NCBI GenBank assembly: GCA_000161975.1
Contig: GG688422.1
Span: forward strand, 62,001-126,000
Source: Eubacterium saphenum ATCC 49989
GTDB taxonomy: Bacteria; Bacillota; Clostridia; Peptostreptococcales; Anaerovoracaceae
Reading direction: 5' to 3'
Length of the DNA stretch: 64,000 nt
Shown here: one piece after another, positions 16,190 through 24,300 of the stretch
Layout: the number at the start of each line of letters is the position of its first letter
How positions within the stretch are numbered: the first letter of the stretch is position 1
The notes under the pieces: model-generated
What the model was told of the DNA's origin: nothing
The model's input: only the letters and a program-made list of their open reading frames with translations
Database searches by the model: none
Made by a program: the position numbers and the translations under genes

Positions 16190-16465
16190 ATGTTAAGCAA
16201 GGCGACGGTTCAGAAAATGACGGATTATTTCTTCGGGGGTGAACCCGAAAAAGCATATGAGTTGGTTAGTAGCATGGCTGAGTGGGGGCAGTTCGAGGCG
16301 TCCACGTCAGATTTGTGCGAAGGGCATTTGGCGTACGACATTATGTGTCGTAGCGATTTATCGGTGTGGCAGAAGCACGTCCCACCCCCTTTTAGCGAAG
16401 ACTACCCAACATATAGGGGTGAAATAAAACTTCCCAAGCACATAGTTATACGAGGGGTCAAGTAA
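16190..16465 (+). CDS. Small uncharacterised phage protein after the capsid-ART gene
   Basis: A 91-aa protein (starts MLSKATVQKMTDYFFGGEPE) that I cannot assign to a family. It looks soluble, with an N-terminal helical half and a Pro/Tyr-rich C-terminal third (KHVPPPFSEDYPTYRGEIKL). It starts 4 nt after the capsid-ART stop and its own stop overlaps the next start by one base, so the three are translationally linked. Being directly tied to an ADP-ribosyltransferase, it could be a partner or antidote, but there is no sequence evidence for that. Confidence 0.6.
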   Translation: MLSKATVQKMTDYFFGGEPEKAYELVSSMAEWGQFEASTSDLCEGHLAYDIMCRSDLSVWQKHVPPPFSEDYPTYRGEIKLPKHIVIRGVK

Positions 16466-16797
16466 TGCCACGTGATGACTATTTCAGGCTGGTGTTTAAG
16501 GTTCTAACCGAGTTATACACAGCCCTTAGGACTGGTGAGCGCATAGAGGTCACTAAGATAACTGATGAAGCGCTTAGGATACCGCAAGCCTACTGGGCTG
16601 AAATTATGCATAATCTACTGGACGATGGCTACGTTAAGGGGTATAGCGTGCGCAGGTATCTATCAGGAACAGCAATAACAGGGCTTGAGGATATACAGAT
16701 AACACCCAAGGGCATTGAGTATCTCAAAGAAAATAACATGATGCGGAAAGTATTTACGTATCTTAAGGAGATAGGCGAGTTGGTGCCTAGAATATAA
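16465..16797 (+). CDS. YjcQ-like winged-helix protein
   Basis: A 110-aa protein resembling phage YjcQ family members: a helical N-terminus (YFRLVFKVLTELYTALRTGE), a winged-helix core (ITDEALRIPQAYWAEIMHNL, LDDGYVKGYSVRRYL), then the family-typical ending (DIQITPKGIEYLKENNMMRK). YjcQ proteins are small winged-helix proteins common in Firmicutes prophages with no established role; DNA or protein binding is likely. It ends the packaging sub-block and is followed by an intrinsic terminator. Confidence 0.7.
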   Translation: MPRDDYFRLVFKVLTELYTALRTGERIEVTKITDEALRIPQAYWAEIMHNLLDDGYVKGYSVRRYLSGTAITGLEDIQITPKGIEYLKENNMMRKVFTYLKEIGELVPRI

Positions 16798-16833
16798 TAA
16801 GCGATACCTACATTACAATATTACTGGTATTAG

Positions 16834-16857
16834 AAGACTGCTGCGGCGGTCTTTTTT
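16834..16857 (+). terminator. Intrinsic terminator between packaging and capsid blocks
   Basis: AAGACTGC (16834-16841) pairs with GCGGTCTT (16846-16853), with one G-U, around TGCG, followed by a T run. It would reduce readthrough from the YjcQ-like gene into the scaffold/capsid genes. A promoter for the capsid block is not evident in 16858-16920. Confidence 0.7.
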
Positions 16858-16923
16858 AATATGCTCTTACGCACAGAGCTTAAACAGGCGGTTAGTTGAC
16901 GAACAGAAAACGGAGGGAAACTT

Positions 16924-17487
16924 ATGGCAGACGAAGTAAAGGAGCAGGTGGTTACTGAGCCTAGCGTTAAAGATGAGGCGCAGGCAGACGTAGAACCAAA
17001 GGCAGATGATACAACCCCAGAGGCTAACACGGAGCCTAAAGACGTGGTGTATACGCAGGCAGACATTGACAGTGCAGTCGAGAAGAGACTTGCAAGGGAA
17101 AGGCGAAAATATCCGAGCAAAGAAGAACTTGCAGAGTTTAAGGCGTGGAAGGCTGAGCAGAAGTCTGAGCCCGAGGACGAAGCTTTGATTAGCGAAAGGG
17201 CTAGGGTGAAGTCCCTTGAGACCAAGCTGGCGTGTCACGAGGCAGGCGTTAGGAGTGATTCGGTAGAGGCGGTAACCGCAATAGCCGAAAAAATGGTAAA
17301 CGATGGCGATGCAGAGCTTGAGGAAGCGATTGAGCAGGTGCTAACCAAGTACCCCGCATTTAAGGCGGATTCTCAAAAGCCTGCTGAAGCTAATAAGGCT
17401 TGGGGCTCTAAACACCAAGAAGGCGCAACACCTCTTAGCGGTGTAGAGGAGAGTTTCTTTAAACTTAACCCCAGACTTAAACAGTAG
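16924..17487 (+). CDS. Capsid scaffolding protein (DUF4355-like)
   Basis: A 187-aa acidic, helical protein directly before the major capsid gene. Residues 1-45 are disordered and Glu/Pro-rich (KEQVVTEPSVKDEAQADVEP). VVYTQADIDSAVEKRLARER (about 40-60) is the hallmark of DUF4355 scaffold proteins. Residues 60-140 form a charged coiled-coil-like stretch. A short C-terminal segment (SFFKLNPRLKQ) is the probable capsid-contact end. Scaffolds guide HK97-fold capsid assembly and are then expelled or cut. Assignment rests on position, composition and the DUF4355 motif. Confidence 0.85.
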   Translation: MADEVKEQVVTEPSVKDEAQADVEPKADDTTPEANTEPKDVVYTQADIDSAVEKRLARERRKYPSKEELAEFKAWKAEQKSEPEDEALISERARVKSLETKLACHEAGVRSDSVEAVTAIAEKMVNDGDAELEEAIEQVLTKYPAFKADSQKPAEANKAWGSKHQEGATPLSGVEESFFKLNPRLKQ

Positions 17488-17501
17488 AAAGGAGATAGCA
17501 A

Positions 17502-18362
17502 ATGGCACATAATTTACAAGAAAAGTATTCAAGTTTAGTTGATATGAAACTAAGGAAAACTCTTGTTACACAAGATAACCTCATATTTAACAATAGGTAT
17601 GAGGGCGACCCTGCAGCGGGGGTTGTTAACATCCCTGTAAGGGATACGGAAGTTACCGTTGAGGATTACAACAAATCAAACGGCATGGGAATCAAAGAGG
17701 GCGGCACGACCTATATTAAGCTTAATCTTGATAACGATATTGCGGTAAATGAGCTTATAGATGGGTACGACGCAGCGGCAGTTCCTGACGGCATAGTAGC
17801 CGAGAGGCTTGACAGCGCAGGCTACTCCCTAAGCCAAGTCGTAGACGTTAGGTCTATCACAGCACTCGAGAAGGCGCAGGATATGAATATCGCTAAGCTT
17901 AAGACAGCAACAGCTGAAGGTAAGGCGTACGAAGAGGTGCTTAAGGCGATGTCCACCCTCACTAGAGTAGGTGTACCACAGGACGGTAGATGGCTCATTG
18001 CAAGTCCTGAATTCTATGCAACGCTACTTAACTCACCACAGTTTATTAAGCAGACAGATCCAGCCAAAACGCTCAACGACCTAGGTCTTGTGGGCTCAGT
18101 GGCGGGCTTTGCCGTGTACGTATCTAACAACCTAGCGTTCGAGGACAGTACACTCGTTACCGGTAAGAAGACGACAACTGAGTTTATTGCGGGGCATAGC
18201 AACTGGTGTCATAGAGTTATGGCATGGCAGGCACCCGTTGTGCTTCAGGATTTAGCAGGAAGCGGTAAGTACATCGGGGCTTCTGCAGTGCAGGGGCGTT
18301 ATGTCTTCGGCATCAAGGTGTCCAAGGGCAAGGCGCTCTATACCAAGAGAATCGAGGCGTAA
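17502..18362 (+). CDS. Major capsid protein
   Basis: A 286-aa protein 14 nt after the scaffold gene, with a strong AAAGGAG site. It begins MAHNLQEKYSSLVDMKLRKT and has NIPVRDTEVTVEDYNKSNGM (E-loop region), TTYIKLNLDNDIAVNELIDG, the P-domain helix SQVVDVRSITALEKAQDM (about 109-126), and GVPQDGRWLIASPEFYATLL (about 157-176), which is the usual 'R-W-x-x-P' element of HK97-fold coat proteins. The length and block order (scaffold, coat, connectors) fit a siphovirus head module. Confidence 0.88.
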   Translation: MAHNLQEKYSSLVDMKLRKTLVTQDNLIFNNRYEGDPAAGVVNIPVRDTEVTVEDYNKSNGMGIKEGGTTYIKLNLDNDIAVNELIDGYDAAAVPDGIVAERLDSAGYSLSQVVDVRSITALEKAQDMNIAKLKTATAEGKAYEEVLKAMSTLTRVGVPQDGRWLIASPEFYATLLNSPQFIKQTDPAKTLNDLGLVGSVAGFAVYVSNNLAFEDSTLVTGKKTTTEFIAGHSNWCHRVMAWQAPVVLQDLAGSGKYIGASAVQGRYVFGIKVSKGKALYTKRIEA

Positions 18363-18364
18363 CC

Positions 18365-18760
18365 ATGCTTACGCTTGATGAATTTAAGCAAATAACAGGC
18401 AAGGAGCTTGCTGAAGCTGAGTTCAACCGCTTGCTTAAGTCGAGCTTAGTGCTTATCGGTGCTAAGACACTGCATAGGTTTCCTGCGTATTACGCAGGGG
18501 CTACAGGCACAGCTCTTGAAGCTTGCAGGGTTTGTCTAGCCGAGGTGATTAAGTATCACGCAGAGCTTGATGGGGCTAAGGCGGATGAGCCTAGCGGCAA
18601 GTGGGTTAAGGCAGAGACTGTAGGTAATCACAGGGTGGAATATGCAGATGGCGGTAAACTGGACGGCTCTGGGGCTACTACCAGCAAAGAGGTAGACACC
18701 TTAGTCAGACAGTATCTAGAGCCCTTGGGGCTCACGTATAGAGGGGTGGGGTTATGCTAA
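18365..18760 (+). CDS. Head-tail connector (adaptor) protein
   Basis: A 131-aa protein right after the coat gene, opening MLTLDEFKQITGKELAEAEF, with HRFPAYYAGATGTALEACRV and a central VCLAEVIKYHAELDG helix, then a loop around VEYADGGKL. Helical proteins of this size and position bind the portal ring as the first connector (gp6/gp15-like adaptor). Sequence recognition is weak, so function comes mostly from synteny. It overlaps the next gene by 7 nt. Confidence 0.7.
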   Translation: MLTLDEFKQITGKELAEAEFNRLLKSSLVLIGAKTLHRFPAYYAGATGTALEACRVCLAEVIKYHAELDGAKADEPSGKWVKAETVGNHRVEYADGGKLDGSGATTSKEVDTLVRQYLEPLGLTYRGVGLC

Positions 18761-19107
18761 CAGATAGCGACGTAACTATATACGCTATCAAGCGTATTAA
18801 AGGGCAACTAGACCCTGTGTATAGCTGTATATACCTACCTCACGTGCACTGCGAGGAAGACCTTGCGGTTAGTGTAGACAAGGATGGTTATAGTGCTGCG
18901 GATAGAATCCGAGTGTATGCCCCTACCACGAAGCCGTTAGGCGTGTCCAAGGGGGATTACCTGGTAAGAGGTGAGCACCCCGTAATCACAAGTCCAGACG
19001 AGCTAAAAACGCTTAAATCCTCGAGCAGAGTGTACGTTATAACAGGTGTGAGTGACAGACTGTACGGCAGTAAACGCCTGCAACATATAGAGATAGCGGC
19101 GGTGTAA
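18754..19107 (+). CDS. Head closure / minor capsid protein
   Basis: A 117-aa, beta-rich protein (VTIYAIKRIKGQLDPVYSCI, SAADRIRVYAPTTKPLGVSK, GDYLVRGEHPVITSPDEL) second in the connector series. Small beta-barrel proteins in this slot are head-closure (stopper) proteins that plug the DNA channel; some are annotated as Minor_capsid_1 or DUF6751. It overlaps the preceding gene by 7 nt and is 1 nt before the next. Assignment is by order and secondary-structure pattern. Confidence 0.65.
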   Translation: MLTDSDVTIYAIKRIKGQLDPVYSCIYLPHVHCEEDLAVSVDKDGYSAADRIRVYAPTTKPLGVSKGDYLVRGEHPVITSPDELKTLKSSSRVYVITGVSDRLYGSKRLQHIEIAAV

Positions 19108-19108
19108 C

Positions 19109-19414
19109 ATGGGCATTAAAGTTAAAATTGATGAAGGTAGGTTTACTAGGCGGTTTACGGCGAGGTTCGAACCTTTGCTCGCCCATGAGGTTAAACGTTT
19201 GTGCGACCCGTACGTACCGTTTGACAGGGGAGATTTAAAGGGCTCCGCCCGTACGGTGGGCAGTAGCGTGTGGTACAGCACGCCGTACGCCCGTAGGCAG
19301 TATTATGAGCATAAGGGCGATGGGCTTCGAGGCGCACGCTGGGAGCAGCTTATGCTGAGGTCTAAGGGCGCTGAACTTACGGCAGCCATCCAAAAGCTGG
19401 TAGAAAGGGGCTAG
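19109..19414 (+). CDS. Minor capsid 2-type / tail completion protein
   Basis: A 101-aa protein with CDPYVPFDRGDLKGSAR (about residues 31-47) and VWYSTPYARRQYYEHKG (about 53-69), the recognised core of the Minor_capsid_2/HK97 gp10-like family that joins head and tail. The Tyr-rich YARRQYYEH segment is a strong family marker. It is third of four tightly packed connector genes. Confidence 0.8.
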   Translation: MGIKVKIDEGRFTRRFTARFEPLLAHEVKRLCDPYVPFDRGDLKGSARTVGSSVWYSTPYARRQYYEHKGDGLRGARWEQLMLRSKGAELTAAIQKLVERG

Positions 19415-19416
19415 AC

Positions 19417-19854
19417 ATGAGCAATAAGACAGTAATAGCAGGCGTTAGGGACTATATCGAGACCTGCCCACATCTTGCAGAATTTAAAGGTGTGGTCGGG
19501 GTTGACAATCTAGCAGAAGGTAACACCGCATATGCTATAGAGTCGGTGCCAGCTAAGGAAGTTGTAACAGAGTATCTTGACGGTAGCAGAAAGAAAACGT
19601 TTACATTTATGTTCACGAGCCGTAGTGAGTTTGGACAGGAAACCCGTACAACTCTTGATAACATCGGCTTTTACGGCAAATTCGCAGGCTGGCTGCACAC
19701 GGAGACTAGGGCGGGGAGGCTACCAGACCTCGGTATTGGAAGAACCGCCCTGTCGCTAGAGGCGGTAACCAGCGGCTATCTGTATGACGTACAAGGCAAT
19801 AAGGCTAAATATCAAATAGAATGTATATTAACATATATGGAGAGAGGAGTTTAA
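19417..19854 (+). CDS. Tail terminator (Minor_capsid_3-like)
   Basis: A 145-aa protein in the tail-terminator slot between the completion protein and the tail tube. It has IAGVRDYIETCPHLAEFKGV at the N-terminus, the strand KKTFTFMFTSRSEFG (about 54-68), and the GFYGKFAGWLHTETRAGRLP helix/loop (about 77-96), with a beta C-terminus AKYQIECILTYM. These features match phage minor capsid/tail terminator proteins that cap the finished tail tube. Confidence 0.75.
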   Translation: MSNKTVIAGVRDYIETCPHLAEFKGVVGVDNLAEGNTAYAIESVPAKEVVTEYLDGSRKKTFTFMFTSRSEFGQETRTTLDNIGFYGKFAGWLHTETRAGRLPDLGIGRTALSLEAVTSGYLYDVQGNKAKYQIECILTYMERGV

Positions 19855-19856
19855 TT

Positions 19857-20351
19857 ATGGCAGAGATTGGAGCAATCAGGAGCAGAACAGCTCAGGCTAA
19901 CTATCTTAAGGTAGAAAACAAGTTTGAGTTTTTAGGTCTTGGATTCAAAGACCTTGACGAAGAGCCTGGAGCGCAGACCAAGTCAACCAGGTATATTAAT
20001 GACAAGTCAACGAGCAAGAGTATCACAGGCTATGAATGGCAGTCAGGTTTTAACATCGACCAGATAAGGAGCGAGAAGGCGATTGACTACATCATGAAGA
20101 TAGCTGAAGAGCAGAAAATCGGGTCGGATGCCGAGACTGACTACGTGATAGTAGACATGGACAAGAAGGTAACTGGCGGAGCGCCGACAGCTGAAGAGTA
20201 TGAAGCTAGACAGTTTCACATAGCAATCGAAGTCAACAAGACAGGGTCTGACGATGGCTTAATGACGGGGGAAGGTAACTTCCACGGCATTGGTGATGTA
20301 ACACTTGGCACGTTCGATGTGAAAACGCTAACCTTTAAAGCTAAGAAATAG
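19857..20351 (+). CDS. Major tail tube protein
   Basis: A 164-aa protein from ATG 19857 with AGAGGAG 6-10 nt upstream; an upstream in-frame start at 19821 would extend into the previous gene and lacks a site. The sequence (MAEIGAIRSRTAQANYLKVE, LGLGFKDLDEEPGAQTKSTR, SKSITGYEWQSGFNIDQI) and the C-terminal GNFHGIGDVTLGTFD fit siphoviral tube proteins of the phage major tail family. It polymerises into hexameric rings on the tape measure scaffold. The next two genes are its chaperones. Confidence 0.85.
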   Translation: MAEIGAIRSRTAQANYLKVENKFEFLGLGFKDLDEEPGAQTKSTRYINDKSTSKSITGYEWQSGFNIDQIRSEKAIDYIMKIAEEQKIGSDAETDYVIVDMDKKVTGGAPTAEEYEARQFHIAIEVNKTGSDDGLMTGEGNFHGIGDVTLGTFDVKTLTFKAKK

Positions 20352-20362
20352 GAGTAAACGCT

Positions 20363-20740
20363 ATGAACAGAACCATCACAACTCTAGGCGGTAAGAAGAT
20401 TGAACTTAATCCCGTCGATGTTGGTACGATGGAGCGACTAGAGGGGGCTATGAAAGTCTCCTCTAAATCGTTTCAGGAACTCAGCAAAAAGATAGCTAAG
20501 ATGACAGACAGTGATGTCGATATCGAGGTACTGCGTACTATGTGCACGACAGTTAGGGTGTTTACAGACACGTTGTTTGGCGAGGGAACCGCAAATAGAC
20601 TGTTTGCTGATAACAACGACGTCGAGGAGCTTGTTTCCTTTTACAGCGACGTGCTCACAGCGTTCGATGAAGAGGGTGATAGGGTAACGGGCGTGCTTAC
20701 CAAGATGTGGCATGTAGGCGGCAAAAATGATAGCGAGTAG
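20363..20740 (+). CDS. Tail assembly chaperone, first gene (gpG-like)
   Basis: A 125-aa acidic protein (TTLGGKKIELNPVDVGTMER, KIAKMTDSDVDIEVL, EELVSFYSDVLTAFDEEG) located between tail tube and tape measure, the slot of gpG-type chaperones (DUF6673-like). It overlaps the next gene by 14 nt. In many phages the downstream partner is reached by a programmed frameshift. Here the downstream frame has its own ATG inside the overlap, so re-initiation suffices, though a frameshift cannot be excluded. Confidence 0.75.
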   Translation: MNRTITTLGGKKIELNPVDVGTMERLEGAMKVSSKSFQELSKKIAKMTDSDVDIEVLRTMCTTVRVFTDTLFGEGTANRLFADNNDVEELVSFYSDVLTAFDEEGDRVTGVLTKMWHVGGKNDSE

Positions 20741-21332
20741 CTTACCGACCACGGTAGGAGTAGACGGCGTAGCTGTTGCTATAAACACGGGACACCGAGC
20801 AGGCATAGCGTTTACGTCGGTGCTTGAGGATAGCTCGTTATCTGATGAGGATAAGCTATCCCGTGCGCTCGGTATCTACTATACAGATAGGGATGTTGTG
20901 GGGCACGACACCACCGCCCTTATTAAAGAGGCGCTAGCGTTTTACAGCTACGACCCGTCAGAGCATTATGGAAAGACGAAGTCTGCGCTTAGTAAGGGCG
21001 GCGGTAAACCCCGCAAAGGTAAACAGCTCATAAGCTATGTCAAAGACGACGCACTTATTTATGCTGCCTTCTTGCAGCAATACGGGATCGACCTTGCAGA
21101 CGGTGAGCTCCATTGGCATAAGTTTAGAGCGCTCCTCGATGGGCTGACAGACGACACACAGCTCGTTAAAGTTATGAGATACCGGAGCGTTAAGCTTGGG
21201 GATGTATCCGCAGAAGAACGCAAGTTTTATAGAGATATGCAGGAGTTTTATAGCCTAGAGCAGATAAGCGATGCCGAAGCAGAGCAGTTATCAGCTCTTG
21301 AGGATAAGTTAATGAGCGCTGGCAAGGCGTAG
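20727..21332 (+). CDS. Gp15-family tail assembly chaperone
   Basis: A 201-aa protein of the phage Gp15 family: LSRALGIYYTDRDVVGHD (about 47-64), EALAFYSYDPSEHYGK (about 70), LISYVKDDALIYAAFLQQYG (about 102-121), DLADGELHWHKFRALLDGL (about 123-141), which is a very characteristic block, and VMRYRSVKLGDVSAEERKFY. It sits before the tape measure gene and works with the preceding small protein in tail-length control. Confidence 0.88.
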   Translation: MIASSLPTTVGVDGVAVAINTGHRAGIAFTSVLEDSSLSDEDKLSRALGIYYTDRDVVGHDTTALIKEALAFYSYDPSEHYGKTKSALSKGGGKPRKGKQLISYVKDDALIYAAFLQQYGIDLADGELHWHKFRALLDGLTDDTQLVKVMRYRSVKLGDVSAEERKFYRDMQEFYSLEQISDAEAEQLSALEDKLMSAGKA

Positions 21333-21341
21333 GAGGATACT

Positions 21342-24300
21342 ATGGCAGACGGCACAGTCATAATCGACACCAAATTTAATCTTGATAAGTTTAAGACGCA
21401 GGTTGCCGCCGCAGAAAAGCAAACCTCCTCGATGACAAATAAAGGGGCAGGCGGGCTTAGTAAGCTTAAGTTAGCGGCTGCGGGTGCGGGGCTATCTGTA
21501 GGAGCCCTTGCAGTAGGTGCTATTAAGGCGGGCATATCGTACGAATCCGCATTCGCAGGCGTTAGAAAGACCGTAGATGCGACGGAACCTGAGCTGCAAA
21601 AAATGAGCAAGGGCATCGAGGACATGAGCCTTAAAATGCCAAAGACCGCAGAGGAACTCGCCCATATAGCGGAAGGTGCGGGACAGCTTGGCATAAAAAA
21701 GGAAGCAATCCTTGGCTTTACTAAGACCATGGCGCAGATGAGCGATGCCACAAATTTATCGAGCGAAGAGGCTAGCATGTCGCTTGCTAAATTTGCAAAT
21801 ATCACAGGCATGAGCCAAGAAAAATTTAGTAACCTGGGTAGCGCTATCGTTGCGCTTGGGAACTCCACGGCAACCACAGAAAAAGACATTGTGGCTATGG
21901 GTATGAGGATAGCTGGTGCAGGTTCTCAAGTAGGCATGACCCAAGCGCAGATTATGAGTTTTTCGGCAGGGCTGTCATCAGTCGGCATTGAAGCTGAGGC
22001 AGGCGGTACAGCGTTTAGTCAATTACTCGCAAGAATGAACACCGCAACAGCTGAGGGCGGGGTTAAGCTTCAGCAGTTTGCGCAGGTCGCTGGTATGAGC
22101 TCAGCGCAGTTTAAAAAAGCCTTTAAGGACGATGCTAGTGGGGCAACCCTCGCCTTTATACAGGGCTTAAAAAAGATTAAAGATAGTGGTGGAGAGCCTA
22201 TACAGGTGCTAAAAAAGATGGGGCTATCAGGCATCCGTATGCAGGATATGCTCCTAAGAGCTTCTAACGGTTCTAAAATTTTCAGCAAGGCGCTTAGGAC
22301 AGGTAACAAGGCGTGGCGAGAAAACACCGCCCTATCTAAAGAGGCTGGGCAGAGATATCAGACAACCGAGAGTAAGCTACTCATGCTCAAGAACCGATTT
22401 ATGCAGGTCGGGAGAGACCTCTACGCCGCTATCAAGGGCAACATTAGAGGCGGCATAGACGGGCTTAGCTCGGGCGTAGCAACGGCGGGCAAGGTGTTAG
22501 TACCTCTTGTTACTATAATAGCCAAGGTTGCGAGTGCAGCCCTTAAGCTGTCACCTGTGCTTATTAGGGTAGGCGCAGCGGTAGCTGCCGTACGCCTGGG
22601 CAAGCACGTACAGGATTGGGCTTCAGGCTTTAGGGGGCTTATCGCAAGCCAGACAGGGGCTACCAACGCTATGCAACGGGGCGCTGCGGTGGCGGCAGCA
22701 AGTGCCACTCAGCAGAGGTTAGCCGCAGGCGTTACCCAAAACATGACACTAGCCCAAGGTGCGGCTAGGATAGCAACTAACGGTCTTACTATAGCTACCG
22801 CAGGACTTCGTAATGTGATGGCAGCCCTCGGCGGCCCCATTGGTATATTTCTCATAGCAGCCTCATATCTCATACCTAAGTTCGCAAGCTGGATACAAGG
22901 AGCGCACGGCGCAAGTGCTGCGACCACGCAGTTTAGCTCTGCTGTTGCCGAGCAGACGAGGCGTGCGAGAGCTCTTGCGAGTAGCGTTGATAATGTAAAC
23001 AAAAAATACAAGGACGGTGTAGCAGACGGACAGGCTCGTGCGCAGTCGGCCCTTGTGCAGGCGGCGATAATACAAAAACTTGCTAAAAACGAGCATAAAT
23101 CAGCCGCCGCCAAGAAAACCATTAAGGATATGGTCGATAAGCTTAATGGCGACGTTAAGGGGCTCAATGCCTCATATAACGAGCAGACTGACACCCTGCG
23201 CCTCAATAACAAGACTTTAAGAGCCAAAGTTGCCGCTATGCAGGAGGAAGCGAGAATGACTGCCGCCAAAGAGGCTATGATAGCCGCATATAAGGCGGAG
23301 TTTGAGGCAAAGGCTCAACTGGTTGAGCAAGAGAGGCTTGAGAAAAAGCTCATACAAGAGCTTGCAGAAGCACGCAAGCAGGACTACGAGGCGATGAAGG
23401 CGGGTACGCTCACCAAGCCTGAATCTGATAAAACGGCAGCATTAAAGCGACAGCTGGCGCAAGTGAGAAGTAATATCAAAAGCACAGAATCTGCTCATAA
23501 AAAAGCGGGCAGGGCGGCAGGAAGCTACGCAAACGCAATCCTAGGCTCGGCTAAAAAATCGAGCAAAGCCTCGAGTAAAACAGCCAAGTCTGCAGAAAAG
23601 GCGGCAGACGCCGTGCGGAAGGCTCGCGCTAAGGCTAAGCAGGGCGATAGGTCATCCCCTCTTAAGGATATGGAGAAGGGGTCTAATAAGTCTGCTAACA
23701 AGGTTAAGAAATTTGCGTTCAAGGCTTTGAGGGCTGTGCAGAACGCCCGTAAGGATGCCAAGAAGGGGGATAAGTCATCACCTTTAAAAGACCTCGATAA
23801 AGGCGTTAAGAACACCGCTAACAAAATGAAAGCTCCGCTTAAGTATGTGTCTACGGCACCGGGACGGGCGGTAAAGAAGGGCAAGCAATCAGCTAGGAGC
23901 GAATCCAGAGGCACCGACAGTATCGGCTCAAACCTCATGGACGGTATCGGTAGAGGTATACGTAGTGCCGCCCACAAGGTGTACCAGTCCATGAAAAGTA
24001 CCATCGGTGATCTGATTGACGCCGCTAAAAAGGCAGCAGGGATTAAGTCGCCATCCCGTGTGATGGATAGGCAGGTTGGTAGACAGCTTGTTGCGGGTAT
24101 ATCACAAGGTATACGAAAACGCCAGAAATCACTAAATGCTAATGTTAAAAAGCTTATCAAGAGCATGCTTAAAGTAGCGGGTAAGAACCTCAACTTTGAA
24201 GGTATCGGTAAAAAGTTTATGACGAGGCTGACTTCTGTCATAACCAAGCAAAAGAAGGCGTTTAGAGAACACATGAGCGACCTTAAAAAACATCTTAAGT

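Noticed and set aside
19821..19856. Extended start of the tail tube gene
   Set aside because: It overlaps the tail terminator gene and lacks a ribosome binding site; ATG 19857 follows GAGGAG.
20363..21332. Programmed frameshift joining the two tail chaperone genes
   Set aside because: No obvious slippery heptamer was seen near the junction, and the second gene has its own ATG in the overlap; left as a possibility only.
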